IMG/VR virus record: IMGVR_UViG_3300042542_003213
Location: 1 to 37,594 of that record
DNA: 37,594 nucleotides
Strand: one strand, 5' to 3'
From: a virus
Part shown: positions 27,285 through 35,887 of the stretch, in pieces
Layout: each line of letters starts with the position of its first letter
Numbering within the stretch: position 1 is the stretch's first letter
Notes under the pieces: model-generated
The model's input: only the letters and a program-made list of their open reading frames with translations
The model's database searches: none
What the model was told of the DNA's origin: nothing
Made by a program: the position numbers and the translations under genes

Positions 27285-27853
27285 TGGTCGCTCCGAACGC
27301 AAACTATACCCGCATCGCCGCGCCTGTCGAACTTCTAAATCGGATGGGAAGGGTCGCTGCGCGTATCGAGTGTGCCCAGTGCGGCGGGCATGACGAATGG
27401 CAGATACCGGGCAGGACACCACCGCCTGAAGCCTTGCCGAAGCATTTCACGCAAAGGGGCTGGATCTTACGAAAGCGGCCCGTATGCCCCGTATGTAATT
27501 CATCGAAGCCAGAAAAGGAAATTGCCGTGTCTAATGTAGCAACCTTGAAGTCTGCCCCCGCCAACAGCAATGAGGCTCGCCAAGCCCGCTCCGCAGCTGT
27601 GACTGCTTTGGTTACTTATTTTAATCCCGAGACTGGCAGCTATGAAGACGGCTGGTCTGATGAGCGAATTGCCAAAGAGACTGGCTTGTCTAAGGACTTC
27701 GTGGCCAAGAGGCGCGAAGAGGATTTTGGCCCTATTCGTGAGCCAAGCGAGTTTGCCGAGGTGCGCGCCGAAGCGAAGGCTCTTGCGTCCGAAATCGGTA
27801 AGCTGCAAGAAAAGCTGAACGCGATGGCAAAGCGCAATGGATGGGGCAACTGA
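27284..27853 (+). CDS. Zinc-ribbon plus helix-turn-helix protein (189 aa)
   Basis: Start at ATG 27284, overlapping the previous stop as TGATG. A zinc ribbon is formed by CAQC (about residue 31) and CPVC (about residue 68). Residues about 122-150 are a helix-turn-helix (WSDERIAKETGLSKDFVAKR). A C-terminal coiled coil follows (EVRAEAKALASEIGKLQEKL). This domain mix suits a sequence-specific transcription regulator. It is positioned like a late activator or antiterminator, directly before the late-gene block. Not a known named family to me. Confidence 0.7.
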   Translation: MVAPNANYTRIAAPVELLNRMGRVAARIECAQCGGHDEWQIPGRTPPPEALPKHFTQRGWILRKRPVCPVCNSSKPEKEIAVSNVATLKSAPANSNEARQARSAAVTALVTYFNPETGSYEDGWSDERIAKETGLSKDFVAKRREEDFGPIREPSEFAEVRAEAKALASEIGKLQEKLNAMAKRNGWGN

Positions 27854-28233
27854 TGGAAGCCGTGATTAGGCCCGTATTGGGTAAGCAGGAAATGCAAGAA
27901 TTGGCCGCGCTCTTAGGCCGCATCCACGAGGCTTCAAGAAAGGCTTGGGAGCAGAAAACTAAGCTACCGCACCCCAAGGACGCATTGCCCATCATGACGG
28001 GTTTGGATTTCCGCACACCCAAATCACTCATGGCCGAAGTAGATGATCGCGCAACCGGCTTGGATTACGCCGCCCACTGCATTGGGATTGCACTTGCTTC
28101 ATGCGGAGGACTTGAGTTGATGACTTTGGTTCACAGCATGGTGGAGGATCAGCACGGGATGCGCGCTAGTCACTGGCTGGATCATCGCTGGAATTGTGTG
28201 CAGGAGCCTGGTGGCGGTATGTGGTGCTCATGA
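27853..28233 (+). CDS. Hypothetical protein (126 aa)
   Basis: ATG 27853 overlaps the preceding stop as TGATG. It includes 'MQELAALLGRIHEASRKAWE', then DRATGLDYAAHCIGIALASC and a Trp/His-rich end (RASHWLDHRWNCVQEPGG). No recognisable motif. It is the last gene of the early operon. Confidence 0.62.
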   Translation: MEAVIRPVLGKQEMQELAALLGRIHEASRKAWEQKTKLPHPKDALPIMTGLDFRTPKSLMAEVDDRATGLDYAAHCIGIALASCGGLELMTLVHSMVEDQHGMRASHWLDHRWNCVQEPGGGMWCS

Positions 28234-28237
28234 GGAC

Positions 28238-28266
28238 TTGACGCATTCGGCCCATTGTGGTAAGCG
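28238..28266 (+). promoter_or_regulatory. Candidate promoter ahead of the late genes
   Basis: TTGACG (28238-28243) and TAAGCG (28261-28266) are separated by 17 bases in a 175-base gene-free gap, just before terminase. The -10 is poor, which would be consistent with activator dependence. It is a candidate only. Confidence 0.35.
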
Positions 28267-28285
28267 AAACGCCAATATCTAGAAT

Positions 28286-28318
28286 AGCGCCTTGTGGGGA
28301 AGCCTGCGAGGCGCTTTC
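28286..28318 (+). terminator. Candidate terminator at the end of the early operon
   Basis: AGCGCCT (28286-28292) pairs with AGGCGCT (28309-28315) around a 16-base loop, followed by TT. The stem is short and the U-tract minimal. It could be a weak terminator, or an antitermination target between early and late genes. Confidence 0.4.
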
Positions 28319-28408
28319 GCGTTAGGGGCTACGGCTCCTGCCCCTCGACAGCCGAGCGAGTAATGCACAGCGGCAGTTCGTAGCGGGCAAACACACGGAG
28401 GCCAGTCA

Positions 28409-28522
28409 ATGCGCCTCGCCGCAATCTGCCTCTGCATAGCAACAGCCCTATTTCTGGTGGGCAGTCTTGCAGGCATAGCGGTTCTGATGATCGGCGCAGG
28501 CATTGGTAAGCTGTGGCGGTGA
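28409..28522 (+). CDS. 37-residue membrane peptide
   Basis: ATG 28409 follows GGAGG. The peptide (MRLAAICLCIATALFLVGSL then AGIAVLMIGAGIGKLWR) is one long hydrophobic helix with a basic end. It stands alone between the early operon and terminase. The good ribosome site supports translation. Function unknown. Confidence 0.6.
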   Translation: MRLAAICLCIATALFLVGSLAGIAVLMIGAGIGKLWR

Positions 28523-28581
28523 GGCGCAATCCGCACGTGGTCGCGGCAAACATTCCTTGAAAAAGAATTGAGGGTTTCAAG

Positions 28582-28881
28582 ATGGCTCATGGCGGCGCTC
28601 GTCGCGGCGCTGGCAGGCCCAAAGGTAGGGTTACGCAAGCAAAGCGCGACTTAATGGATATGGCGAAAGATCACGGCGAAACGGCTTTGAGCGTTCTTGT
28701 CGAGATCGCCACTAACAAAGCAGCAAGCGAGGGCGCTAGGGTCAGTGCCGCGAATGCGTTGCTGGATCGCGGTTACGGTAAGCCGACACAGACGGTCGAT
28801 AATAAGTCCACTGACGGCAGCATGACGCCGCCGCCATCTCGCATTGAAATCGTGGCAGTGAGTGGCAACGCTCAAGATTAA
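28582..28881 (+). CDS. Small terminase subunit-like protein (99 aa)
   Basis: ATG 28582. The N-terminus MAHGGARRGAGRPKGRVTQA, with the G-A-G-R-P-K motif, is the typical opening of phage terminase small-subunit-like proteins (DUF5681 type). A short helix-rich segment follows (SEGARVSAANALLDRGYGKP). It overlaps the large subunit by 20 bases. Expected role is DNA recognition at the packaging start. Confidence 0.75.
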   Translation: MAHGGARRGAGRPKGRVTQAKRDLMDMAKDHGETALSVLVEIATNKAASEGARVSAANALLDRGYGKPTQTVDNKSTDGSMTPPPSRIEIVAVSGNAQD

Positions 28882-30121
28882 GCTGGCAGCAAAGCTGGCA
28901 ACCGCCCTAACGCCGGAACTTGGCACATACGCCTACAGGGCATTCCATGGTGGGCGCGGATCGGCCAAGTCTTTCAGCGTTGCCAAGATGGCTGCGATAT
29001 TCGGGGCGCGTGAGCCGCTGCGCATTTTGTGCGTCCGCGAGTTTCAGGCTTCGATTGCCGAAAGTTTTCACGCCGAATTGAAGGCGGCGATTGCCTCCGA
29101 ACCATGGCTGACTGCGGCGTATGATGTCGGCAAGGACTATCTGCGCGGGCACAACGGGACGGAGTTCATCTTTCGCGGGATGCGGCGCAACATCCAGTCG
29201 ATTAAGTCGCTCGCGCAAATCGACCTGACGATTGTCGAAGAGGCCGAGGATGTCCCCGAAGAGGCGTGGCTTGCGCTTGAGGCCACCGTCTTCCGCCAGC
29301 CTAAGTCTGAATTGTGGGCAGTGTGGAACCCGCCTGAGCAAGCCCGCCAAGAGGAAGGCGGCAAGTGGGTTGGTTCGCCGGTTGATGCGCGGTTCCGCAA
29401 AATGCCGCCGCCCCGCTCTGTCGTGGTCGAAGTCAATCACAGGGATAACCCGTTCTTTCCGTCCGGTCTTGAGGCTCTGCGACAACGCGAACAAGAGCGG
29501 CTTGATCCTGGCACCTATCACCATGTCTGGGAAGGTGGCTATCTTGAGAACAGCGAACGCCAGGTTCTCGCAAACAAGTGGCGGATCGCAGAGTTTGAAC
29601 CCGCCGCCGGTTGGGATGGGCCTTATCAGGGCTTGGACTTCGGTTTTAACCCTGACCCACTAGCAGCCGTCCGCTGCTGGGTGTTCAACGAACGGCTTTA
29701 TGTCGAACATGAAGCCTACAAAACTGGCGTTGAAATTGACGGTATGTCCGCTTTCGTAACCGGCAAGATACCGAGCTTTGAGAATTACACGACCCGCGCT
29801 GATAGCGCCGAACCCAAGACCATCAGCTACGCAATCCGCAATGGCCTCCCCCGTGTTGTGCCGGTCAAGAAATGGCCAAACAGTGTCATGGAAGGGGTGC
29901 GGTTCTTGCGCGGCTTCAAGGAAATCGTGGTTCACCCGCGCTGCAAGCACACGGCGACCGAATGCCGCCTTTACGCGCACAAGGTCAATTCGGCGGGCGA
30001 TGTTCTGCCTGATCTGATGGACGCAAACAACCATGCGATTGACGCAATCCGCTACGCCATCGCGCCTCTGATCAAGGCTGTGGGCGAGACAAAAACACGC
30101 GCCGTGAAGGGGGCTTACTGA
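28862..30121 (+). CDS. terL: Terminase large subunit
   Basis: 419 residues from GTG 28862. Walker A is GGRGSAKSFSVAKM, and Walker B with catalytic acidic residues is LTIVEEAEDVPEEAW. The nuclease domain begins GLDFGFNPDPLAAVRCWVF and includes a late Asp region, 'DANNHAIDAIRYA'. This is the Terminase_3/PBSX-like layout at normal length. It powers packaging and cuts concatemers. It starts inside the small-subunit gene. Confidence 0.95.
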   Translation: MATLKIKLAAKLATALTPELGTYAYRAFHGGRGSAKSFSVAKMAAIFGAREPLRILCVREFQASIAESFHAELKAAIASEPWLTAAYDVGKDYLRGHNGTEFIFRGMRRNIQSIKSLAQIDLTIVEEAEDVPEEAWLALEATVFRQPKSELWAVWNPPEQARQEEGGKWVGSPVDARFRKMPPPRSVVVEVNHRDNPFFPSGLEALRQREQERLDPGTYHHVWEGGYLENSERQVLANKWRIAEFEPAAGWDGPYQGLDFGFNPDPLAAVRCWVFNERLYVEHEAYKTGVEIDGMSAFVTGKIPSFENYTTRADSAEPKTISYAIRNGLPRVVPVKKWPNSVMEGVRFLRGFKEIVVHPRCKHTATECRLYAHKVNSAGDVLPDLMDANNHAIDAIRYAIAPLIKAVGETKTRAVKGAY

Positions 30122-30123
30122 AT

Positions 30124-31476
30124 ATGTCAGGAGTCAAAACTCTTCACCCCGCAATAACGACCATCCGCCGCTCCGAATGGCAGTTGATGCGCGATTGCAT
30201 GGATGGGGAGGAAGCGATCAAGGCGCGCGGCACGGAATATCTGCCGATGCCTTCAGGGTTCGCCTCTCAGGATGACAGCGGCAAGGCGATGTATGCCGCT
30301 TATGCCAACCGGGCGCAGTTCCCGGAGTTCCTTGCGCCCTCCGTAGGCGCGATGATCGGCATCATCCACGGGCAGGAATGGCAAGTCGAAATGCCGACTG
30401 CCATGGAATATCTTTATGAGGACAGTGACGGCAACGGACTGCCCTTAGAGGCGTTCTCCCGGCGCATCACGCGCGAGTTGCTTGTGATTGGCTCCTATGC
30501 CGTTCTGACCGATGCTCCAGCAGGTGACGGGCCGGGAACGGGCGGCAATCCTTGGCTGCGCGGTTATCGCCGCGACAAGGTGCTGAACTGGGACTCCGAA
30601 TGGTGGGTGCTGGACGAAAGCACGATGAGCCGCGACGGTTTCGTGTGGAAGCAGATCGAACGCTATCTGGTGCTGAGTGTCATCGGTGCTGGATACGTCC
30701 CGACGCTGCTGGATGAAAACGGCAACACCATTAAGCAGATGCAGGTTCGGGCGCGGGGCGGCGGTTTCCTGCCTCGCATTCCGTTTGTCATCGGCAGCGC
30801 AATGGATTTATCGCCGCGCATCGAAGCCCCGCCCCTGATCGGCGTGGCACGGGCTGCAAAGGCGTTTTACCAACTCTCGGCAGACTACCGCCACCAGCTT
30901 TACATGAGCGGGCAGGAAACGCTTGTCGCCATCAATGGCAAGGGGCCAGACTATATCGGCGCGGGCGTTGTGCATGAAATGCCCGGCAGCGATACCATGA
31001 CGCCGGATTTGAAATATGTCTCGCCCACTTGCGCAGGCATCGAGGCCCATGACGAGGCCATGACCCGCCAGCGCGAGGCTGCGGTGCAAGCTGGTGCGAG
31101 GTTGTTTGAACAGACGGCACAGGGTGCAGAAAGCGGCGAGGCTAAGAAGCTGCGCTATCATAGCGAGACCGCGACCCTGACCAGTGTCGCGCAGAACTCG
31201 GCCTTGCTGCTTGAGCGCGCTTTGAAAAATGCGGCCATGATTATGGGCCTGCCCGAAGATGACATCGTGGTCACGCCGCCCAAGGATTTGATGGATCGCA
31301 CCATGTCGCCGCAGGACTTTGCGGCGCTATTCGGCGTCTATTCGGAAGGCGGCATGTCCTGGGATACCTATTTCGAGAACGGCCAGCGAGGCGGCATTTT
31401 CTCGAATGAAATCACGGCAGAGGAAGAAAACGCGCGCCTTGATGCGCCGTCCGATGCTGCTGATGAACCTGTCTAA
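30124..31476 (+). CDS. Portal protein (DUF4055 type)
   Basis: 450 residues, two bases after terminase. It contains 'YANRAQFPEFLAPSVGAMIG' near residue 60, 'RRITRELLVIGSYAVLTDAP', 'FYQLSADYRHQLYMSGQETL', and a C-terminal 'YHSETATLTSVAQNSALLLE'. These are the features of DUF4055 portals, which form the dodecameric head entry. Position after terminase and before scaffold agrees. Confidence 0.88.
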   Translation: MSGVKTLHPAITTIRRSEWQLMRDCMDGEEAIKARGTEYLPMPSGFASQDDSGKAMYAAYANRAQFPEFLAPSVGAMIGIIHGQEWQVEMPTAMEYLYEDSDGNGLPLEAFSRRITRELLVIGSYAVLTDAPAGDGPGTGGNPWLRGYRRDKVLNWDSEWWVLDESTMSRDGFVWKQIERYLVLSVIGAGYVPTLLDENGNTIKQMQVRARGGGFLPRIPFVIGSAMDLSPRIEAPPLIGVARAAKAFYQLSADYRHQLYMSGQETLVAINGKGPDYIGAGVVHEMPGSDTMTPDLKYVSPTCAGIEAHDEAMTRQREAAVQAGARLFEQTAQGAESGEAKKLRYHSETATLTSVAQNSALLLERALKNAAMIMGLPEDDIVVTPPKDLMDRTMSPQDFAALFGVYSEGGMSWDTYFENGQRGGIFSNEITAEEENARLDAPSDAADEPV

Positions 31477-31516
31477 ACCCCGCCCGATGGGCAATCGCTA
31501 ACCAAAGGAGAGGCCG

Positions 31517-32185
31517 ATGGCCCTCAAGACCGTTCTTGAATCGACCGATGGCCTCGATGAAGCCATTGCAGCACTCTACACCGAAGCGGACGGGAGATTC
31601 ATTCTCGCCCTCGAAGGTGTGGATGACCACCCTGAAGTCGCCAGCCTTCGCAATGCCTATGCCCGAACGAAAGAACGGGATGCGGCTGCACGCGCGGAAG
31701 CTGCCAAGCTCAAGGCGCAGATCGATGAATTGCAGGCGGGCGCACCGGATACGGCAGCAACGCAAGCAAAGATCAGTGCGCTAGAGGACAAGCTTTCGGC
31801 GCTGTCTGCCGAAGCGAGCGACTGGAAGGGCAAATACACGGGCGTCACCCGCGATCAATCGCTTCAGGGTGCGCTGCAACTTGCCGGGATCACCGAGCCA
31901 GCTTTCCTGAAGGCCGCAACAGCGATGCTGGCGGGCGATGTGAAGCTGGCGGATGACGGCACCGCATACGTGGAAAGCACCATGGGGCCAAAGGTTCTTG
32001 GCGATTACGTCAAGGCGTGGGCCGCTGGTGAGGGTGCTGCATTTGTCTCCAAGCCGCAGGGCGCGGGGCTCAAGGACAACGATTTTGGTAGCGGCAAACC
32101 AACCGCGTCAAAGGGCGATCTGGCCGGCTCGAAAACCGAGCGGCAGGCCGCACTGAAGGCGCGTTTCCCCGACCTTCCCTCCTAA
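31517..32185 (+). CDS. Capsid scaffolding protein
   Basis: 222 residues after AAAGGAGAGG. A central coiled coil (RDAAARAEAAKLKAQIDELQ, KISALEDKLSALSAEAS) and a C-terminal basic stretch (KTERQAALKARFPDLPS) fit phage scaffolds that guide shell assembly. It sits directly before the major capsid gene. No protease motif is visible. Confidence 0.83.
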   Translation: MALKTVLESTDGLDEAIAALYTEADGRFILALEGVDDHPEVASLRNAYARTKERDAAARAEAAKLKAQIDELQAGAPDTAATQAKISALEDKLSALSAEASDWKGKYTGVTRDQSLQGALQLAGITEPAFLKAATAMLAGDVKLADDGTAYVESTMGPKVLGDYVKAWAAGEGAAFVSKPQGAGLKDNDFGSGKPTASKGDLAGSKTERQAALKARFPDLPS

Positions 32186-32198
32186 AAGGATCTGAATT

Positions 32199-33173
32199 AT
32201 GTCTCTCTCCCAGATGCAGGTATTCAATGAATACATCATGCCTGCCACCATCGAAACGCTTGGCCAGATGGTTGACAAGTTCAACGCTGCCTCGGCAGGT
32301 TCGATCACGCTGACCACCAGCGGCTTCGACGGCGACTTCCTTCAGGAATCGTTCTTCGCTGCCATCCACACTGCTCAGCGCCGCGTTGACCGTTACGCTG
32401 CACAGTCTTCGGCAGCAGCGACTGACCTGACCCAGCTTCGCAATTCGTCTGTAAAGGTTGGCGGCGGCTTCGGCCCCATCCGCTATGAGCCCTCGCAGTT
32501 GACTTGGCTGAACAAGCCGACCACCGAAGGCATCGAAGTCGCTTCGCGCAACTTCGCTGAAGCCATGCTGCGCGACCAGCTGAACACCGCGATTGCGGCG
32601 CTTCGTGCGGCCATCGTCAACCAGGGCGCTGCCACCACGGTGGACATCACCGCTGGCACCAACGCCGTGATCACCTACAACACGCTGAACGACAGCCACG
32701 CGCTGTTCGGCGACCGTTCGGGCGATCTGGTGGCGCAGGTGATGACGGGTTCGATGTATCACAAGCTGATCGGGCAGAACCTGATCAACGCCCGTCAGTT
32801 GTTCCTTGCGCAGGGCGTCACCATCGTGGACATCCTGAACAAGGCGGTGATCGTGACCGATGCGCCTTCGCTTGTGGCTGCTGGCTCGCCGGGGACTGAC
32901 ACTGTGCTTTCGCTGGCGACCGGCGCTGCCACTGTGTTCGATGGCGGTGACGTTATCAGCAACATCGAAACCAACAACGGCCAGCAGCGCATCGAAACCA
33001 CGATGCAGGTTGATTACAGCTTCGGCCTCGGCCTGAAGGGCTATTCGTGGGATGAGACGAACGGCGGCAAGTCGCCGACCGACGCCGAACTCGCGACCGG
33101 CACCAACTGGGATAAGACTGCAACCGACATCAAGCACACCGCTGGTGTGGCTGCTGTGGGCGACCGTAGCTAA
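32199..33173 (+). CDS. Major capsid protein
   Basis: 324 residues after AAAAGGA. Length, the position between scaffold and connectors, and the content ('QVFNEYIMPATIETLGQMVD', 'IGQNLINARQLFLAQGVTIV', 'VDYSFGLGLKGYSWDETN') match major capsid proteins of siphophages with this gene order. A strong terminator follows, a common way to raise capsid mRNA yield. Codons look highly optimised, with many C-ending forms. Confidence 0.88.
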   Translation: MSLSQMQVFNEYIMPATIETLGQMVDKFNAASAGSITLTTSGFDGDFLQESFFAAIHTAQRRVDRYAAQSSAAATDLTQLRNSSVKVGGGFGPIRYEPSQLTWLNKPTTEGIEVASRNFAEAMLRDQLNTAIAALRAAIVNQGAATTVDITAGTNAVITYNTLNDSHALFGDRSGDLVAQVMTGSMYHKLIGQNLINARQLFLAQGVTIVDILNKAVIVTDAPSLVAAGSPGTDTVLSLATGAATVFDGGDVISNIETNNGQQRIETTMQVDYSFGLGLKGYSWDETNGGKSPTDAELATGTNWDKTATDIKHTAGVAAVGDRS

Positions 33174-33180
33174 TGATTGC

Positions 33181-33206
33181 GGGGAGGGTTTCGGCCCTCC
33201 CCCTTT
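33181..33206 (+). terminator. Rho-independent terminator after the capsid gene
   Basis: GGGGAGGG (33181-33188) and CCCTCCCC (33195-33202) form a perfect eight-base stem with a six-base loop (TTTCGG), followed by CTTT. It is the clearest terminator in the window. It would boost capsid transcripts relative to downstream connector genes. Confidence 0.8.
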
Positions 33207-33224
33207 CGCCTGAAGGGGTGAATT

Positions 33225-33416
33225 ATGATCCATTACGAACCTCACCCCGTTAGCCCCGAGCGCAAGGCGGAATTGCGCGCGCAGGGGTTTAAGATCATCG
33301 ACGCGGCGTTCAAGCCTGCGGATTGGAATGCACCCGATGGCCTACAAGCCGAAGAAACCGAAACCCAAGCCGAAGCCCCGGTGAAGCGGCGCGGTCGCCC
33401 AAGAAAGGCTGACTGA
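33225..33416 (+). CDS. Small protein with AT-hook-like C-terminus (63 aa)
   Basis: ATG 33225 shortly after the terminator. The product is MIHYEPHPVSPERKAELRAQ, a Glu/Thr-rich middle, then a basic end containing RRGRPRK, the core of an AT-hook. Next to capsid and connector genes, it may bind DNA in the head or simply be a disordered tail. Coupled to the next gene by TGATG. Confidence 0.68.
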   Translation: MIHYEPHPVSPERKAELRAQGFKIIDAAFKPADWNAPDGLQAEETETQAEAPVKRRGRPRKAD

Positions 33417-33871
33417 TGGCGCTCACCATCGAGAACGGCACCGGCATCGCGGGGGCGGATAGCTTCGTCACGCTTGTCGAATATGCCGACACGCAAACCG
33501 ATCTGTTTGGTGCTGCGCTCGATGGCACGGACGTTCTAAGGGAGGCGGCGCTTCGGCGTGCGTTTCTCTATCTCAAGTCGCTTACGTGGAAGTCGGACTA
33601 TCCGTTCCCTACGCTGGGTGGCACAATTCCTGCCGATGTGAAGTCGGCACAGGCTATTCTGGCACGCTATGAGGAAGCGACCCCCGGCGGGTTGCAGCCC
33701 ACGGTTGTGCCAGGACAGCAAAAGGTTCTGACCCGCGTGGGCGAACTGTCATGGACTGTCATGGGACAGACGGGCGCGGATGCGCAGCGAGCGGTTGTTA
33801 TGATGGCCGCTGATCTGCTAAAGCCATTTGTTAATGACACAGGAAACACCCGGTTCCTCCTCCGTGCCTAG
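33416..33871 (+). CDS. Head-tail connector protein (DnaT-like annotation family)
   Basis: 151 residues from ATG 33416. It opens 'ENGTGIAGADSFVTLVEYAD', has 'LREAALRRAFLYLKSL', and later 'ADVKSAQAILARYEEATPGG'. These are typical of the helical head-completion proteins often labelled putative DnaT-like. It should bind beneath the portal. Overlaps the next gene by 38 bases. Confidence 0.8.
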   Translation: MALTIENGTGIAGADSFVTLVEYADTQTDLFGAALDGTDVLREAALRRAFLYLKSLTWKSDYPFPTLGGTIPADVKSAQAILARYEEATPGGLQPTVVPGQQKVLTRVGELSWTVMGQTGADAQRAVVMMAADLLKPFVNDTGNTRFLLRA

Positions 33872-34118
33872 TGTGGTGAGCCTTCGCGGCGGCGAGGTGA
33901 ATACCTTCACGCCGAACGAGGGTTGCATCAAGGCGCTCCGCGAAATGCTGGAAATGGCAGAGGCGGGCGAGATTACCGGCATTGTTTGTGCAAGGCTGCA
34001 CGGCGACAATCTCGGCAGTTACACGATTGCCGGGATGGCCGGCCCTTATTCATTGCTGGGGGCGCTTGTCATGGCTCAAAAGGAAATGACCGATCTGATG
34101 GCGAGCCGCTTTGAATGA
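33834..34118 (+). CDS. Hypothetical protein in connector region (94 aa)
   Basis: Start at ATG 33834, within the end of the connector gene; a TTG at 33828 is less likely. The product includes 'NEGCIKALREMLEMAEAGEI' and 'GMAGPYSLLGALVMAQKEMT'. It is coupled to the next gene by ATGA. Similar small proteins appear in many phages and some bacterial genomes without known function. Confidence 0.68.
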   Translation: MTQETPGSSSVPSVVSLRGGEVNTFTPNEGCIKALREMLEMAEAGEITGIVCARLHGDNLGSYTIAGMAGPYSLLGALVMAQKEMTDLMASRFE

Positions 34119-34486
34119 GCGGCGCATCTATCGCGGCGGAAGTCGCACAGGCACTTAGCGACGTTGCCCGCGATGTGGGAACGGGCGAGTTCATTGTCAC
34201 GCTGATCGAAAAGCCCGACAACCCTGCGACACCGTGGGATACGGGGTATTATGGCGAGCCTACCGAATACGAGTTGCCCGCGATTGTAAGCGACTTTCCG
34301 CAGACGATGATTGACGGGACTTTGATCCAGCAAGGCGACCGGCGCGTGATGCTGGCGGCTACGGGGCCAAAGCCCAGCACCTCTGGCACGTTGAATATTC
34401 TCGGCACGGTTTATCGCATCATCAGCGTTCGGGAGACCGGGCCTAGCGGGGTGCCGCTTTATTATTTCGCGCAATGTAGGGTCTAA
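34115..34486 (+). CDS. Head-tail joining protein candidate (123 aa)
   Basis: ATG 34115 (ATGA overlap). The beta-rich content ('GEFIVTLIEKPDNPATPWDT', 'YRIISVRETGPSGVPLYYFA') and position between connector and head morphogenesis genes fit head-tail stopper or joining proteins. Ends 'AQCRV'. Family not named with confidence. Confidence 0.7.
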   Translation: MSGASIAAEVAQALSDVARDVGTGEFIVTLIEKPDNPATPWDTGYYGEPTEYELPAIVSDFPQTMIDGTLIQQGDRRVMLAATGPKPSTSGTLNILGTVYRIISVRETGPSGVPLYYFAQCRV

Positions 34487-34488
34487 GC

Positions 34489-35496
34489 ATGGGCAACCGC
34501 CGCCGCCTGCAAAACAGACTGGCGGCGCTGCTCAAGGAATATGATGGACAGATCGAGCGCGCATTTCTTGATGCGATCCGCAGCAAGGCAGGCAGCATCA
34601 ATTTGGCCGAATTGGTTGCAGCAATCGAGGCGCGGGACTTTAACCGTGCCATAAACATCGCGGGCATGACCCGTGCTGATTTGTTTCCGTTCGATCAGTC
34701 AATCACTAGCGCATATGTTGCGGGCGGGCAGACGGTATCAGCCGCAGCCCCGGCTTTCGCCGTGTCGTTCGGTTTTGATGGTCGAGCGACCCGCGCCGAG
34801 GCGTGGGCGCGCAGCCATGTAGGCGGGCTTGTGACGGGTATCGTCAATGAGCAGTTGGACATGCTGCGCGAGACTATCGGCACGCAACTGGCCGCAGGGA
34901 TTAACCCGCGCAAGATTGCGGTGCAGATCGCGGGGCCAATCGGGCCGGGTAACGTGCGGCAAGGCGGCTTCATCGGCCTGTCGCGGCCTCAAGTGGGATA
35001 CCTGGCCAACGCGCGGGCCGAATTAGAAACGCTGGACGCGGGGTATTTCAGCCGCAAGCTACGGGATCGCAGGTTTGACCCGCTGGTGCGCAAGGCGATT
35101 AAGGACGGCAGGCCGCTGGCACAGGCCGATATAGACCGGATTGCAGCCCGCTACAGTGACCGGATGCTGAAGCATAGGGCTGAGACCATCGCCCGGACGG
35201 AAAGCATCACAGCCCTACGCGCAGGGCGGCGTGAGGGGATGCAACAGGGCATCGAAGCGGGCGCGATTGCGCAGGACGCGGTTAAGCGGGTTTGGAACGC
35301 GACAATGGACAGCCGCACACGGCCTGACCATGCGCAGGTTAGCGGGCAAGAGGTTGATGGCATGCAAACGCCATTCACCCTGCCCGATGGCTCGCGGATG
35401 CTTTACCCCGGCGACACATCGCTAGGGGCTTCGGCAGATCAAACGATCAACTGCCGGTGCTATGACGAATACGTAGTGGATTGGCTCCGTGGCTGA
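34489..35496 (+). CDS. Head morphogenesis protein (SPP1 gp7 / Mu F-like)
   Basis: 335 residues, starting two bases after the preceding stop. The C-terminal third holds the family signature: 'AETIARTESITALRAGRREG', 'RVWNATMDSRTRPDHAQVSG' and 'SADQTINCRCYDEYVVDW'. These residues are typical of minor head proteins injected with, or needed for, DNA delivery. The N-terminal part is helical. Length is normal. Confidence 0.87.
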   Translation: MGNRRRLQNRLAALLKEYDGQIERAFLDAIRSKAGSINLAELVAAIEARDFNRAINIAGMTRADLFPFDQSITSAYVAGGQTVSAAAPAFAVSFGFDGRATRAEAWARSHVGGLVTGIVNEQLDMLRETIGTQLAAGINPRKIAVQIAGPIGPGNVRQGGFIGLSRPQVGYLANARAELETLDAGYFSRKLRDRRFDPLVRKAIKDGRPLAQADIDRIAARYSDRMLKHRAETIARTESITALRAGRREGMQQGIEAGAIAQDAVKRVWNATMDSRTRPDHAQVSGQEVDGMQTPFTLPDGSRMLYPGDTSLGASADQTINCRCYDEYVVDWLRG

Positions 35497-35887
35497 CAAC
35501 CGCAAGTTTGTCGCGGACGTTTCCAAGTTCGCCGACAAGACCGCCGATCAGATGCTCAAGGTCGCACGGCAGTCAATTCAGGATACGGTGCGGATTGCAC
35601 AGCGCACGGTTGCCGATGGCGGGGATATGCCGGTCGATACCGGCTTTCTGCGCAACAGCTTGGTGACTGAATTGCGAGGCGCACAGGTTGCCGAGGGCGG
35701 CGATAGCTACGTGCTTGGCCTGAGCGCCCTGCAACTTGGCGACCCGTTCCAAGTGGCGTGGACTGCCGAATACGCAATTCCGCGTCACTACATGGTCGGC
35801 GTCGGCCAAGGCGGCGGGTTGTGGCGCGATAAGGCTGCGCAACAGTGGTCGCGTCTTGTGGCTCAAAATGCGGCGAGGGTGCGATGA
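35489..35887 (+). CDS. HK97 gp10-like tail completion protein (132 aa)
   Basis: GTG 35489 overlaps the previous stop by eight bases. It contains 'MPVDTGFLRNSLVTEL', the VDTG-x-LR-x-S signature of HK97 gp10-type proteins, and 'WTAEYAIPRHYMVGVGQG'. These proteins join the tail to the head. Coupled to the next gene by ATGA. Confidence 0.87.
   Translation: MADNRKFVADVSKFADKTADQMLKVARQSIQDTVRIAQRTVADGGDMPVDTGFLRNSLVTELRGAQVAEGGDSYVLGLSALQLGDPFQVAWTAEYAIPRHYMVGVGQGGGLWRDKAAQQWSRLVAQNAARVR

Noticed and set aside
31477-31516. Short GCCC-GAT-GGGC hairpin before the scaffold gene
   Set aside because: Only a four-base stem and no U-tract; within chance expectation for this G+C content.
32070-33245. 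391-codon minus-strand frame across scaffold and capsid genes
   Set aside because: Shadow of two confidently assigned virion genes; composition is basic and low in motif content.
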